A DNA stretch of 64,000 bases from Bhargavaea cecembensis (GCF_001619585.1 NZ_LQNT01000012.1:54688-118687); one strand, 5' to 3'. Numbered from the stretch's first letter, positions 7,757-17,329 are shown. Notes: generated by a model not told the origin, from the letters alone. Numbers and translations are program-made.

Positions 7757-9376
7757 ATGGCAAGGGAATTGTTGATCAACGGTGAAGTCTTGACCGTTAA
7801 CAAACAGAACGAAATTGCGGAAGCTGTTGCCGTGGAGGACGGAAAGATTCTCGCCGTCGGCACAACGGAAGAAATTCTGGAATTGCAGGACGGGGAAGCG
7901 GTGGTAACGGACCTTGAAGGTCGCACACTCATGCCCGGAATCATCGAATCACATATTCATACTACGATGTATGGGGCCAACGTCCTTGCCGTTTCCTGCA
8001 AGGACCCGGAGATCCGGACCATTCCGGATCTCCTGGACAAGTTGAGTGAGCAAGCGGCTTCAGTTCCTGAAGGACAATGGGTACGAGCCTGGGGCTTCAA
8101 TGAGAACTCCATAGCTGAAGGCCGTTTTCCGACCAGGAAAGAGCTGGATGGTGTAACAGACCGGCACCCGGTGATGGTGGTCCGTGCATGCGGTCATATT
8201 TCCGCGGTCAACAGCAGGGGACTCGAAGTCGGAGAGATTACCCGTGATACGCCCGATCCCGAAGGCGGAACCATCGGCCGGGATGCCAATGGCGAGCCTG
8301 ACGGACGACTCATTGAAAATGCGCATATGAACCTGTATCAGCTTGCCGCGCACACCCGTGATGAGATCCGCGAAGCCCATCGGGTCGCTTCCCGTCATTT
8401 TGCGGAAAAAGGAATTACATCTGTCCATGATGCAACCGGTTATGGCATCGATAATATTGAAGCGTTGCGTGAGGATGCCGAGGAGGGAGTCATCGCACAG
8501 CGTGTCTATGCGATGGTCGGGGCATTGAACAATCCGGACCGGGTCGTCCGGCACTACCTCGGAAAAGACATCCGAACCGGTGATGGGAACGACCGGTTCA
8601 GGTATGGGCCGGTCAAGGTATTTCTTGACGGTTCAAGCAGCGGGCCGACCGTCTGGACCACGGAACCGTATACAAGTGATCCGGAAAACTACGGCATTCA
8701 CTATTTGACACAGGAAGAGCTCGACGACCTGTTCGTTCCGGCACATGAAAGAGGATGGCAGATCACGGCCCATGCACAGGGCGACGCGGCCATCGATCAG
8801 CTGCTGAACACCATCGACAAGGCACTCCGCCTCCATCCGCGCGAGGATGCGCGCCATCGCATCGAACATGCCGGGCTTGCAAGAAAAGACCAGGTACAAC
8901 GGATGAAGGAATTGGGCGCTGTCCCGACACCGAACCCTGCATTTTTCCACGAGTACGCGGACGGATATGTAAAGAACTACGGTGAACGTGCGCAGATCAT
9001 GTACCCGCTCGCCAGCTACCGTGATGCAGGCGTTCCGGCAACGCTTACGGCGGACTGCCCGGTCACAGACTTTAATCCGATGAGGGGCATCCACAGCGCG
9101 ATGACGAGAAAGGCGCCTTCCGGTCAGGTGGTCGGGGAAGCGGAGAGGATCGGCCTGCTCGACGCCATCCGTTGCTGCACGATCAATGCGGCGTACTCAG
9201 GGTTCAGCGAGGACAGCACCGGATCCATCGAACCCGGCAAGCTTGCCGACCTTGCCATCCTTGACCGTTCCATTCTGAATGCTGAAATTGACGAAATCCC
9301 GGATATTCTGGTCGACAGGACAATCATTGGTGGAGAGACGGTCTTTGAACGGAGCGGAGAGGCGGTCCGGTCATGA
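7757..9376 (+). CDS. YtcJ-type amidohydrolase (Amidohydrolase_3)
   Basis: A 539-residue metal-dependent hydrolase. The N-terminal beta-sandwich strand 'LTVNKQNEIAEAVAVEDGKILAVG' leads to 'LMPGIIESHIHTTMYG', carrying the HxH metal site. 'FNENSI', 'AHAQGDAAIDQLL' and 'RHRIEHAGLA' supply further ligands, and 'TADCPVTDFNPM' the late Asp. These features and the length fit the YtcJ/Amidohydrolase_3 group, whose known members hydrolyse N-substituted formamides and related amides. The gene sits 33 bp after the symporter with a GGAAGGGG site and overlaps the next gene by 4 bp. It probably acts on the imported amide. Confidence 0.82.
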   Translation: MARELLINGEVLTVNKQNEIAEAVAVEDGKILAVGTTEEILELQDGEAVVTDLEGRTLMPGIIESHIHTTMYGANVLAVSCKDPEIRTIPDLLDKLSEQAASVPEGQWVRAWGFNENSIAEGRFPTRKELDGVTDRHPVMVVRACGHISAVNSRGLEVGEITRDTPDPEGGTIGRDANGEPDGRLIENAHMNLYQLAAHTRDEIREAHRVASRHFAEKGITSVHDATGYGIDNIEALREDAEEGVIAQRVYAMVGALNNPDRVVRHYLGKDIRTGDGNDRFRYGPVKVFLDGSSSGPTVWTTEPYTSDPENYGIHYLTQEELDDLFVPAHERGWQITAHAQGDAAIDQLLNTIDKALRLHPREDARHRIEHAGLARKDQVQRMKELGAVPTPNPAFFHEYADGYVKNYGERAQIMYPLASYRDAGVPATLTADCPVTDFNPMRGIHSAMTRKAPSGQVVGEAERIGLLDAIRCCTINAAYSGFSEDSTGSIEPGKLADLAILDRSILNAEIDEIPDILVDRTIIGGETVFERSGEAVRS

Positions 9377-10425
9377 ACGATACCCGGACGGTCAGAAAAA
9401 TCCATCTAAGCGGCTCGCCTTATGAGATCGGCCGCGGCCACGGGGAGCAGGGAAAGAGAGAAATCGGGAATAGCCTGACCACATATGAGGCACTTTTCCG
9501 CGGGTACACGGGGATGTCCTGGCAAGATGCCTGTGAAAAGGCACTGCTTCACCATGACGCAATATCGGCATTCCGGCCGGAATATCTGGAAGAGATGCAA
9601 GGCGTCGCCGACGGTGCCGGTGTCCGGTTCGAGGACATCCTGGCATTAAATGCGAGAAGTGAGATTGCGCTAACGGCTACCCCGGATGGCTGTACATCAT
9701 TTGCTTACCTAAAGCAGGGCGAAGTCTGGCTCGGACAGAATTGGGACTGGAAAAGCAGCCAGATTGATTCCTTGCTGGATATTGAAATCGGGCAGGAAGG
9801 GAAACCCTCGGTCCGAATGATCACGGAAGGCGGTATTATTGGGAAAATCGGCTGCAACAGTGCCGGCGTGGGTGTCTGTCTGAACGCACTCATGACAAGG
9901 ACCTGGCAGCCGAAAGTGCCGATCCACCTTGGGCTGCGCGCTGTTCTGGATTCCCATACATTCGGGGAAGCTTCTGAAGCGGTAAGTGACGGACGGATGG
10001 CCTCCCCCGCGCACTTCCTCATTGCCTCCAAAAGCGGTGAGATGGCGGGAACAGAGGTGTCTCCTGTCCATACTGCAGCCATTCCGCCCGAGGACGGAGC
10101 GGTTGTCCATACAAACCATATTTGCGATCCGCGGATGCAAGAGGCCGTATCTGATTTTCCGATTCCGGATTCTGCCCCCAGGCTGAATCGGATCAAAAAG
10201 CTGATGAGCGGGCTGGATGAAAAAGCAGGCGCTGAACAGATGTTTGGCGTGCTGTCCGATCATGAACACTATCCGGATTCCATTTGCAGGCACATCAACC
10301 CGGCCCATCCGGAGCACATGCAGATGGAGACTGTTTTCAGCATCGTGATGAACCTCACCACCGGATCGTTTGACTATCGCACAGGAAGGGCATGTGAAGC
10401 AGGCGCCGGTTCAAGGAGTTTCTGA
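9373..10425 (+). CDS. C45-family Ntn-hydrolase (acyl-CoA:6-APA acyltransferase-like)
   Basis: A 350-residue protein. 'SGSPYEIGRGHGEQ' at the N-terminus and 'DGCTSFAYLKQGEVWLGQNWDW' in the middle are signatures of peptidase family C45 / the penicillin acyltransferase-like family. Cys107 in DGC-T would become the nucleophile after self-cleavage. Relatives cleave N-acyl or peptide amides such as beta-alanyl or acyl amino acids. The ATGA overlap with the amidohydrolase places both in one pathway. I see no signal peptide, so the enzyme should be cytosolic. The exact substrate is unknown. Confidence 0.8.
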   Translation: MNDTRTVRKIHLSGSPYEIGRGHGEQGKREIGNSLTTYEALFRGYTGMSWQDACEKALLHHDAISAFRPEYLEEMQGVADGAGVRFEDILALNARSEIALTATPDGCTSFAYLKQGEVWLGQNWDWKSSQIDSLLDIEIGQEGKPSVRMITEGGIIGKIGCNSAGVGVCLNALMTRTWQPKVPIHLGLRAVLDSHTFGEASEAVSDGRMASPAHFLIASKSGEMAGTEVSPVHTAAIPPEDGAVVHTNHICDPRMQEAVSDFPIPDSAPRLNRIKKLMSGLDEKAGAEQMFGVLSDHEHYPDSICRHINPAHPEHMQMETVFSIVMNLTTGSFDYRTGRACEAGAGSRSF

Positions 10426-10479
10426 ACCGGTGCTATTCCTTTTGTGCAAGCGGGGATCATCGGAAAGGAGTTGGCAGTC

Positions 10480-11118
10480 ATGTATATTCCTCCGAAGTTT
10501 AAAATCACGGATGACGAAGTGAATATTCAAATGATTGATCTTTATAGTTTTGCCACTCTGTTCTCACAGCATCATGGAGCGCCTTTTGCCACGCACTTAC
10601 CGCTAATATTAGGTGAAGATCATGCATCTCTTTATGGGCACTTTGCCCGCCAGAATCCTCAATGGGAAGACATTGCCGGCCAAACTGTATTGGCCGTCTT
10701 CCAGGGACCCCATTGTTACATTTCGCCTTCCTGGTATGAGACCGACCAGGCGGTGCCGACATGGAATTACGTGACTGTTCACGTATTTGGGGAGGTTGAA
10801 CTGGTTGAACACGGGAGTGAATTAACAAAACACCTGAATGATCTCGTTCTTAAATATGAGGCGCCTGACAGCATGTACAGGCTGGACAACGCAGATCCGG
10901 AGTTCATCGGCGGAATGACCAAAGGAGTTCAGGGATTCAAAATCAACATAACAAAAATCGAAGGGAAAGCGAAGTTAAGCCAGAACCATCCCATCCATCG
11001 ACAACAACTGGTCATAGAGCAACTTAAGAAAAGCAAGAACTCGGATGAGCAACAAATTGCATCATTGATGAAGAGTAATCTACTAACAGGACGTGTAGAT
11101 CCTGCTCTTTCAAAATAG
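10480..11118 (+). CDS. PaiB-family FMN-binding protein
   Basis: A 212-residue protein beginning [14 protein letters not shown], the usual opening of PaiB-type proteins. It has 'THLPLIL', '[10 protein letters not shown]', '[17 protein letters not shown]' and '[13 protein letters not shown]' motifs of the flavin-reductase-like split-barrel fold. I chose the ATG at 10480 because GGAAAGGAG precedes it; a GTG 36 nt upstream lacks a ribosome site. B. subtilis PaiB is linked to negative control of degradative enzymes, but the family may simply be FMN-dependent enzymes. The A+T content is visibly higher than in neighbouring genes, hinting at separate acquisition. Confidence 0.82.
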   Translation: MYIPPKFKITDDEVNIQMIDLYSFATLFSQHHGAPFATHLPLILGEDHASLYGHFARQNPQWEDIAGQTVLAVFQGPHCYISPSWYETDQAVPTWNYVTVHVFGEVELVEHGSELTKHLNDLVLKYEAPDSMYRLDNADPEFIGGMTKGVQGFKINITKIEGKAKLSQNHPIHRQQLVIEQLKKSKNSDEQQIASLMKSNLLTGRVDPALSK

Positions 11119-11147
11119 CCGTTCAATCACTTTTAGGGGGATGCCAA

Positions 11148-12404
11148 TTGGAAAAGATCAATCGCCAGCGCCTGCAAGGTTTGCTGGAACAGTTCAGTTC
11201 ATTCGGGGCAACCGGAAAAAATGGAGTGAGCAGACTTTCCTTGTCTGAAGAAGATCTTGCAGCACGCGGTAAGTTCATCGAAATCAGCGAAGAAATCGGG
11301 TTGTCGGTGACAGTGGATGATATGGGGAATCTGTATGCAACTCTGCCCGGAAAAGAAGATCTGCCGCCGATTGCGATGGGCTCGCACCTGGATTCGGTCG
11401 TAAAAGGGGGAAGGTTCGACGGAACACTGGGCGTAGTGGCCGGATTGGAAGTGGTCCGGACAATCGTAGAGCGAAACGTCGAGACGAAACATCCAATCAC
11501 AGTGATTAACTTTACCAATGAAGAAGGTGCCCGCTTCGACCCGGCGATGATGTCTTCCGGAGTGCTGGCGGGGAAGTTTGCAAAAGAAGACATGCTTCAG
11601 TCTTCAGACACCGAAGGCATGACATTCGGCCAAGCACTTGAACAAAGCGGGTACGCGGGAGAAGTCGGGAACCGTCTCAAGGAAGCAGCTGCATTTGTAG
11701 AGCTTCACATTGAACAGGGCCCGGTTCTTGAACATAACGCTGAGGAGATTGGCGTTATAGAAGGGGTTATGGGAATGGCTTGCTATGAAATTTCACTTAA
11801 AGGCGAGTCGAACCATGCCGGCACCACACCGATCCCGATGAGGAAGGATCCGATGTTTGCTTCCGCACAAATCATGGTCGAACTTCAGCGGGAGCTCAAG
11901 AAGCTTCCGGAGGATCTCGTTTACACAATCGGCAGGATCAATGCCTATCCAAATATACACACGGTCATTCCGAATGAAGTCACGTTTACGATTGAGGCCC
12001 GCCATACGAACATGGACGTTATCCGCCAAGTCGAGAAGATGATTGAACATCTCCCCAAAATGGTGGAGCGGTGCATGTTGAGTTCCAGGAAGTTGTGGGG
12101 AAGGGACACTGTTGAATTTAATCGGGACATTGTCCAAGCAGTCTCAGAATCAGCTGAAGCGCTCGGTTTCAAGAGTCGCAAAATGTATAGTGGAGCCGGG
12201 CATGATGCCCAATTTATCGCAAGTTATATTCCGGCAGCCATGATATTTGTTCCGAGTGCCAAAGGCTACAGTCATCGTGAGGATGAATATACATCGTTTG
12301 AGGATTGCGCAAAAGGCGCCGATGTTCTCCTGAATACAGTGTTAAAGCTGGACCGGAGTGCCGGTTTGCAAGAGAACAAGGTGTTGGAAGAGAATAGAGC
12401 CTGA
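11148..12404 (+). CDS. N-carbamoyl-amino-acid amidohydrolase (M20 hydantoinase/carbamoylase family)
   Basis: A 418-residue metalloenzyme. Ligands H80 and D82 (MGSHLDSV), D91 (RFDGTLG) and the E125/E126 pair (NEEGARF) are in place, as are 'LHIEQGPVLE' and the dimerisation-domain segment 'GESNHAGTTPIPMRKDP' seen in L-carbamoylases, beta-ureidopropionases and allantoate amidohydrolases. It removes the carbamoyl group as CO2 and NH3. A TTG start is favoured because TTTTAGGGGGAT lies 5-7 nt upstream. With the downstream aminotransferase and semialdehyde dehydrogenase, N-carbamoyl-beta-alanine is an attractive substrate, though N-carbamoyl-alpha-amino acids fit equally on sequence. Confidence 0.8.
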   Translation: MEKINRQRLQGLLEQFSSFGATGKNGVSRLSLSEEDLAARGKFIEISEEIGLSVTVDDMGNLYATLPGKEDLPPIAMGSHLDSVVKGGRFDGTLGVVAGLEVVRTIVERNVETKHPITVINFTNEEGARFDPAMMSSGVLAGKFAKEDMLQSSDTEGMTFGQALEQSGYAGEVGNRLKEAAAFVELHIEQGPVLEHNAEEIGVIEGVMGMACYEISLKGESNHAGTTPIPMRKDPMFASAQIMVELQRELKKLPEDLVYTIGRINAYPNIHTVIPNEVTFTIEARHTNMDVIRQVEKMIEHLPKMVERCMLSSRKLWGRDTVEFNRDIVQAVSESAEALGFKSRKMYSGAGHDAQFIASYIPAAMIFVPSAKGYSHREDEYTSFEDCAKGADVLLNTVLKLDRSAGLQENKVLEENRA

Positions 12405-12408
12405 CAGC

Positions 12409-12448
12409 AATAACGGGGATGTCCTTGTAAAAGGACATCCCCGTTATT
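12409..12448. terminator. Bidirectional terminator, 18-bp perfect stem
   Basis: AATAACGGGGATGTCCTT pairs with its exact complement across a 4-nt loop. It lies between the convergent carbamoylase and PucR-type regulator genes. Confidence 0.85.
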
Positions 12449-12474
12449 TAAACATTGGGCAGAACAGAAATCCA

Positions 12475-14115
12475 TCAATGTACCGGAAGCCGCTTCTCCG
12501 CTTCAGTCTGCTCCAGCATCCGGTACGCCTGCACCGCCACTTCCAGCGCGAGCCGGTTGGCGGGCTCCATGAAGTCGGTACCGAGCAGCCCTTCGAGTTT
12601 GCCGATCCGGTGGTAAAGGGTCTGGCGGACGATAAAGAGCCGCTCAGCCGCTTCTTTCTTGACGCCGCCGCACTCCAGATAGACCACCAGCGTTTCAAAC
12701 AGCCGGCTGTCATGCCGGGCGTCGTGTTCCAGCAGTGCTCCGAGGTAATCCTCGACATACGTTTCGAGTTCTCCGCTTCGCTTCAGCAACAGCAGCAGCC
12801 GGTGGATACCGAGTCCTTCATAGAACTCCGAATCTGTGATGCCCTCTTCCTGAAGTCGGATGACGTCCTCGCTTTCCCGGTAGGCCCGGCGGACATCGGC
12901 GATGCCCTGATAGGTTTTGCCGATGCCGAAGCGGCTACCTTCGAACTGCGGGGCGGACATGTTCCGGAATTCCCGGATCAGCGGCAGGAAGCGGTCGTTC
13001 CGCCGGCTCTGCTGCTCTTCCGATATGAAAAAGGCGATGACGGCCATCTCGCTTTCACCGGAAGTGATGGCAGGGAAGAAACCGTGCCGCTGAAACAGAC
13101 TGCGGATGAGCAGCGCGCGCTGGACCAGCTCTTCTTCAAGAAGGTCCTGTGACGGGAATGGAGGAATTTCCGGCATGCGGATGCTGAACACCCGGTAGTA
13201 CATGTTTTTGCCGCGGGCCGACAGTACGGCACGCACGGTTTCCGGGTCCATGCGCTGTCCGTTAATGAGGTTCCGGACGACCTTGTCTTCGAGATTCTGC
13301 TTGCGTTCCTCGATTGTCCGGTTGCGGAGGAGCACCTGTGAAATAGCGAGACCTGCACGGTCCAGGATCAGAAAGTAAAAGTCATCCTGGAGAGGCTCAT
13401 CCATACAGAGGAAGAGCCGCCCCCAGACTTGTCCGGGTCCCCGTACGGGCACTGAGGCGTAACGGTTGTCCGATGTCTCCAAGTATCTTCCCACACCTTC
13501 AAGCCCGCCTTCTGCCTCAAGAATGTCCCGAAGTGCGGCTTCGCTCTCTTTGGCCTCCGACGGATAAAAGTAAGGGGAGGGACGGTCGGAGATGAAGATG
13601 GCCTCCCGCCGGAAGTATTCATGGAGCTCCTGGAGAATCTTCAGAATGCCGTTGGACATTAAGGAAAGTTCGATAAATCGCCCCGACAGGCGGTCCATTT
13701 CGGAGATCATCTTATGATGCCGGTTGATCAGCGCCGTGTGGAGATCCTGCGTGATGTCGACAAAGCGGATCACTTCCTCGAATACGATGATCGGGAAGCC
13801 AAGCCTGTCCGCCAGTTCCAGCAGCTCCGGAGCGATCTGTTTCGAGTTGTCCGCCAGTTCAATGCACAGTGCGGATGCCCCCAGTTCGTTTAGCTTCCGG
13901 ATATAGGAAAGCTGCTCCTCGAGGCCAAGTGCCATGCTGAGGCCGGTCGTCAAAATCAGCTCACCGCCATTGATGAGAGACTCAAACTCGCGTACTTCAA
14001 GAATATGCGACCAGCGGATCTTCCGGGAAAGGCCTGTTGCACCTGCTGCCAGTTTGGCTTTTTGGAAAGACTCCCGTTCCAGTACGTCCCGCACAGTCAG
14101 CTCGATGTTCTTCAC
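12475..14115 (-). CDS. PucR-family transcriptional regulator
   Basis: A 546-residue regulator with the PucR N-terminal domain ('LTVRDVLERESFQKAKLAAGATGLSRKIRWSHILE', 'ELILTTGLSM'), a central GAF/GGDEF-like linker, and a C-terminal HTH_30 ('TLVVYLECGGVKKEAAERLFIVRQTLYHRIGKLEGLLG'). The GTG start at 14115 has an AAAGGGTGG site; the upstream in-frame ATG lacks one. It is divergent from the (methyl)malonate-semialdehyde dehydrogenase gene. The relative AdeR activates alanine dehydrogenase in B. subtilis, and an ald gene lies 3 kb away, so this protein is the likely local activator. It is probably induced by beta-alanine or an aldehyde (inference). Confidence 0.85.
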   Translation of the reverse strand: MKNIELTVRDVLERESFQKAKLAAGATGLSRKIRWSHILEVREFESLINGGELILTTGLSMALGLEEQLSYIRKLNELGASALCIELADNSKQIAPELLELADRLGFPIIVFEEVIRFVDITQDLHTALINRHHKMISEMDRLSGRFIELSLMSNGILKILQELHEYFRREAIFISDRPSPYFYPSEAKESEAALRDILEAEGGLEGVGRYLETSDNRYASVPVRGPGQVWGRLFLCMDEPLQDDFYFLILDRAGLAISQVLLRNRTIEERKQNLEDKVVRNLINGQRMDPETVRAVLSARGKNMYYRVFSIRMPEIPPFPSQDLLEEELVQRALLIRSLFQRHGFFPAITSGESEMAVIAFFISEEQQSRRNDRFLPLIREFRNMSAPQFEGSRFGIGKTYQGIADVRRAYRESEDVIRLQEEGITDSEFYEGLGIHRLLLLLKRSGELETYVEDYLGALLEHDARHDSRLFETLVVYLECGGVKKEAAERLFIVRQTLYHRIGKLEGLLGTDFMEPANRLALEVAVQAYRMLEQTEAEKRLPVH

Positions 14116-14154
14116 AATCAGCCACCCTTTCGTTAAATCCCAAAGCCTCACTAT

Positions 14155-14193
14155 TTGACACATTGTAAAATGACAAACATTCTGATAGTTTGT
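14155..14193 (+). promoter_or_regulatory. Divergent promoter region with inverted-repeat operator
   Basis: A TTGACA (14155-14160) lies in a TGACA...TGACA direct repeat. A perfect inverted repeat ACAAAC-9 nt-GTTTGT spans 14173-14193 between the PucR-type gene and mmsA. The loop contains ATTCTGAT, the complement of ATCAGAAT found upstream of both symporter operons. It is a likely PucR-type binding site. The -10 element is not obvious. Confidence 0.5.
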
Positions 14194-14261
14194 ACAGTAG
14201 ATTATGAAGTGAACAAGTCAGCCCGTCAAGATGACCATTTAACCAAGAGGAGGAGTTATCA

Positions 14262-15725
14262 ATGGAAACAGCAACCGTAAAAACGCAAACGCTTTCAAAC
14301 TATATCGGTGGACAATGGGTCAAATCGGCCACAGAAAAATATGAGGAAGTTCCAAACCCGGCAACAGGCGAAATCATCGCGGAAGTCCCGATTTCCACAA
14401 AGGAAGACCTGGACAAGGCAGTTGCCGTGGCGAAAGAAGCATTCAAGACCTGGAAAAAGACGCCTGTGCCACAGCGTGCACGGATCATGTTCAAGTTCCA
14501 GCAGCTGCTCGTCGAGAACTGGGATGAGCTTGCTCGACTCGTCACAATCGAGAACGGCAAAAGCTTTACGGAAGCACACGGCGAAGTGCTCCGCGGCATC
14601 GAATGCGTCGAGTTCGCGGCAGGTGCGCCGTCCCTCATGATGGGGCAGCAGCTTCCTGACATCTCCAAAAACATGGAATCGGGCATGTACCGCTATCCGA
14701 TCGGCGTCATCGGCGGCATCACACCGTTTAACTTCCCGATGATGGTCCCGGCATGGATGTTCCCGCTCGCCATTGTCGCGGGCAACACATTCGTCCTGAA
14801 GCCGTCCGAGCGCACGCCGCTGCTGGCAAACCGGCTTGCGGACCTCCTAAAAGAAGCGGGCCTGCCTGACGGCGTGTTCAACATCGTCCACGGTGCGCAT
14901 GACGTCGTCAACGGCCTGCTCGAGCACAAAGACGTTCCGGCTATTTCCTTCGTCGGCTCCCAGCCGGTCGCGGAATATGTCTACAAGACAGGTACGGCAC
15001 ACGGTAAGCGTGTCCAGGCACTGGCCGGCGCGAAAAACCACTCCATCGTCATGCCGGATGCGGACCTCGACAATGCCGTCAAGAACATCACAGGTGCGGC
15101 ATTCGGTTCCGCAGGCGAGCGCTGCATGGCTGCGGCAGTCGTCGTGGCGGTCGGTGACGTGGCGGATAAGCTCGTCGACCGGCTGAAAAAGGCAGCGGAC
15201 GACATCACAATCGGCAACGGACTCGAAGATGATGTGTTCCTCGGACCTGTCATCCGTCCGGCCCACAAGGACCGCACGATCGGCTACATCGAGTCGGGCG
15301 TTGAAGAAGGCGCGAAACTGGTTCGCGACGGCCGCAATGACAAATCCAGCTCCGAAGGCGGTTACTTCGTCGGACCGACAATCTTTGACGATGTGACACA
15401 GGAAATGAAGATCTGGAAGGACGAGATCTTCGCGCCGGTCCTGTCGGTTGTCCGCGTAGAAACCCTCACGGAAGCGATCGAATTTGCGAACGCCTCGGAC
15501 TTTGCAAACGGCGCCTGCCTGTATACCGACAGCGCATCGGCAATCCGCGAATTCCGCGACGACATCGATGCCGGCATGCTCGGCGTCAACCTCGGCGTCC
15601 CGGCACCGATGGCCTTCTTCCCGTTCTCGGGCTACAAGAAGAGCTTCTATGGTGACCTCCACGCCAACGGCAAAGACGGCATCGAATTCTATACACGCAA
15701 GAAGATGCTCACACAGCGTCACTGA
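14262..15725 (+). CDS. mmsA: CoA-acylating (methyl)malonate-semialdehyde dehydrogenase
   Basis: A 487-residue protein, the same length as B. subtilis IolA. '[23 protein letters not shown]' (cofactor region), the nucleophile C288 in [10 protein letters not shown] and '[27 protein letters not shown]' at the C-terminus are diagnostic for the MmsA/IolA branch of aldehyde dehydrogenases. It converts malonate semialdehyde to acetyl-CoA, or methylmalonate semialdehyde to propionyl-CoA, with NAD and CoA. No inositol or valine genes are adjacent. The downstream aminotransferase points to beta-alanine breakdown. A cre-like site lies inside codons 8-12, and a GGAGGAG ribosome site precedes the ATG. Confidence 0.92.
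   Translation: METATVKTQTLSNYIGGQWVKSATEKYEEVPNPATGEIIAEVPISTKEDLDKAVAVAKEAFKTWKKTPVPQRARIMFKFQQLLVENWDELARLVTIENGKSFTEAHGEVLRGIECVEFAAGAPSLMMGQQLPDISKNMESGMYRYPIGVIGGITPFNFPMMVPAWMFPLAIVAGNTFVLKPSERTPLLANRLADLLKEAGLPDGVFNIVHGAHDVVNGLLEHKDVPAISFVGSQPVAEYVYKTGTAHGKRVQALAGAKNHSIVMPDADLDNAVKNITGAAFGSAGERCMAAAVVVAVGDVADKLVDRLKKAADDITIGNGLEDDVFLGPVIRPAHKDRTIGYIESGVEEGAKLVRDGRNDKSSSEGGYFVGPTIFDDVTQEMKIWKDEIFAPVLSVVRVETLTEAIEFANASDFANGACLYTDSASAIREFRDDIDAGMLGVNLGVPAPMAFFPFSGYKKSFYGDLHANGKDGIEFYTRKKMLTQRH
14284..14297. promoter_or_regulatory. cre-like site inside the 5' end of mmsA
   Basis: CGCAAACGCTTTCA (reverse TGAAAGCGTTTGCG) agrees with the cre consensus except at one flank. Intragenic cre sites near the start are common for CcpA roadblocks. 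Confidence 0.5.
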
Positions 15726-15748
15726 TAGATAAACGGAGCGTCCATCAA

Positions 15749-15843
15749 CGAAAGACCAACGGGGGCTTGGGAAAGACCAAGCAGACTCAGCGAAAGTCCA
15801 ACCAAGGGTCACGAAAGACCAAGCAGCGATAACGAAAGACCAA
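15749..15843. repeat. 21-bp-period intergenic array A (5 units)
   Basis: The core CGAAAGACCAA starts at 15749, 15770, 15791, 15812 and 15833, exactly 21 bp apart. Unit 2 begins GG instead of CG and unit 3 has AGTCC for AGACC. The 10 bp between cores vary. The array lies between the mmsA stop and its terminator, so it would be transcribed in the mmsA 3' region. Confidence 0.9.
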
Positions 15844-15848
15844 CAAGC

Positions 15849-15874
15849 AGCCGCCTCCGGGGCGGCTGACTTTT
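15849..15874 (+). terminator. Terminator after mmsA and array A
   Basis: AGCCGCC-5 nt-GGCGGCT is followed by GACTTTTAAAC, a moderate intrinsic terminator. Confidence 0.65.
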
Positions 15875-15904
15875 AAACGAATTTATCCGAGAGGGGATAG
15901 TACG

Positions 15905-17263
15905 ATGACCGTTGTAAAGACGGAAGCCCAAACGCTAGTCGAAAAGGACCGGCAGAACGTGTGGCATCACATTTCTCCATATGTTGAGAAGAACCCGCCG
16001 ATGATCTGGGCAAAAGGGGAAGGCGCCTGGGTGACGGATCATGAGGGGAACCGTTACCTGGACGGCATGTCCGGACTTTGGTGCGTCAACGTCGGCTACG
16101 GCCGCGAGGAGCTTGCGAAAGCGGCCTACGATCAGATGAAGGAACTGTGCTATGTGCCGATGACGCAGAGCCATGAGCCGGCAATCGAGCTCGCGGCAAA
16201 GCTCAACGAATGGCTCGATGACGATTACATGATCTTCTATTCCAACAGCGGATCTGATGCGAACGAAGTCGCGTTCAAAATCGCACGCCAGTATCACCAG
16301 CAAAAGGGCGAGGCTTCGCGCTACAAGTTCATCAGCCGCTACCGTGCCTACCACGGCAGCTCGATGGGTGCGCTTGCCGCGACGGGCCAGTCGCTCCGAA
16401 AGTACAAGTATGAGCCGCTTGCACCGGGCTTCCTCCATGTGGCACCGCCGGACAACTACCGCCGTCCGGAAGGCATGAGTGTTGAGGACTACAACATCAT
16501 GCGTGCCGAAGAGCTAGAGCAGAAGATCATCTGGGAGCAGGAAGAAACCGTTGCCGGGGTGATCATGGAGCCTCTCATCACGGGCGGCGGCATCCTCATC
16601 CCGCATCCGGTGTATCTCCAGAAGGTACAGGAAATCTGCAAGAAGCACGGTGTCCTGCTGATCATCGATGAAGTCATCTGCGGATTCGGCCGTACGGGTA
16701 AGAAGTTCGGCCACCAGAACTTCGGCGTGAAACCGGACATCGTGACCATGGCAAAAGGGCTCACAAGCGCTTACCTCCCGCTGTCGGTCACAGCGGTCCG
16801 CAAAGATATCTACGAGACATTTAAGGACAGTGCGGAAAACAGCCACTTCCGCCATGTGAATACATTCGGCGGCAACCCGGCAGCATGTGCGGTAGCGCTT
16901 AAGAACCTCGAAATCATCGAGCGTGAAGGTCTCGTCGAGCGCGCAGACCGCCACGGCGAGCGTCTCCGTGCGGAACTTGCGCATCTGGAAGAGCATCCGA
17001 ATGTCGGTGAAGTCCGGGGAATCGGCTTCCTTCTCGGCATCGAGATGGTCGAGGACAAACAGACACGCGAACCGGCAAGCGCCGCACGCATCGGCAAGAT
17101 CATCGCAGACTGCAAGGCAAACGGCCTGATCGTAGGCAAAAACGGAGACACGGTTGCCGGACACAACAATATCCTGACCCTGTCCCCGCCGCTTGCCTGC
17201 ACGGACCAGGATGTCGATTTTATTATTTCTGTCCTGAAGAAGGTTTTTGAAGAGAATCGTTGA
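15905..17263 (+). CDS. Class III omega-aminotransferase (beta-alanine:pyruvate type)
   Basis: A 452-residue PLP enzyme. 'YSNSGSDANEVAFKIARQYH' binds the cofactor phosphate, D255 in LLIIDEVICGFGRTG contacts the ring nitrogen, and K284 in TMAKGLTSAYLPLS should be the Schiff-base lysine. The YRAYHGSS motif and overall pattern match the Bacillus YhxA/omega-transaminase group. With mmsA before and ald after, it likely moves the amino group of beta-alanine to pyruvate, giving malonate semialdehyde and alanine. Other omega-amines (taurine, putrescine, GABA) cannot be excluded. The ribosome site GAGAGGGG precedes the ATG. Confidence 0.85.
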   Translation: MTVVKTEAQTLVEKDRQNVWHHISPYVEKNPPMIWAKGEGAWVTDHEGNRYLDGMSGLWCVNVGYGREELAKAAYDQMKELCYVPMTQSHEPAIELAAKLNEWLDDDYMIFYSNSGSDANEVAFKIARQYHQQKGEASRYKFISRYRAYHGSSMGALAATGQSLRKYKYEPLAPGFLHVAPPDNYRRPEGMSVEDYNIMRAEELEQKIIWEQEETVAGVIMEPLITGGGILIPHPVYLQKVQEICKKHGVLLIIDEVICGFGRTGKKFGHQNFGVKPDIVTMAKGLTSAYLPLSVTAVRKDIYETFKDSAENSHFRHVNTFGGNPAACAVALKNLEIIEREGLVERADRHGERLRAELAHLEEHPNVGEVRGIGFLLGIEMVEDKQTREPASAARIGKIIADCKANGLIVGKNGDTVAGHNNILTLSPPLACTDQDVDFIISVLKKVFEENR

Positions 17264-17290
17264 AATTATACAATTGGGGATCTAATATCC

Positions 17291-17314
17291 GGGAGGCGGT
17301 TGCCTCCCTTTATG
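17291..17314 (+). promoter_or_regulatory. Intercistronic hairpin between the aminotransferase and ald
   Basis: GGGAGGC-4 nt-GCCTCCC is followed by a short T-rich run (CTTTATG). It is a weak terminator or processing hairpin that could adjust ald expression relative to the upstream gene. Confidence 0.5.
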
Positions 17315-17329
17315 ATGGAGGGAAATGGA

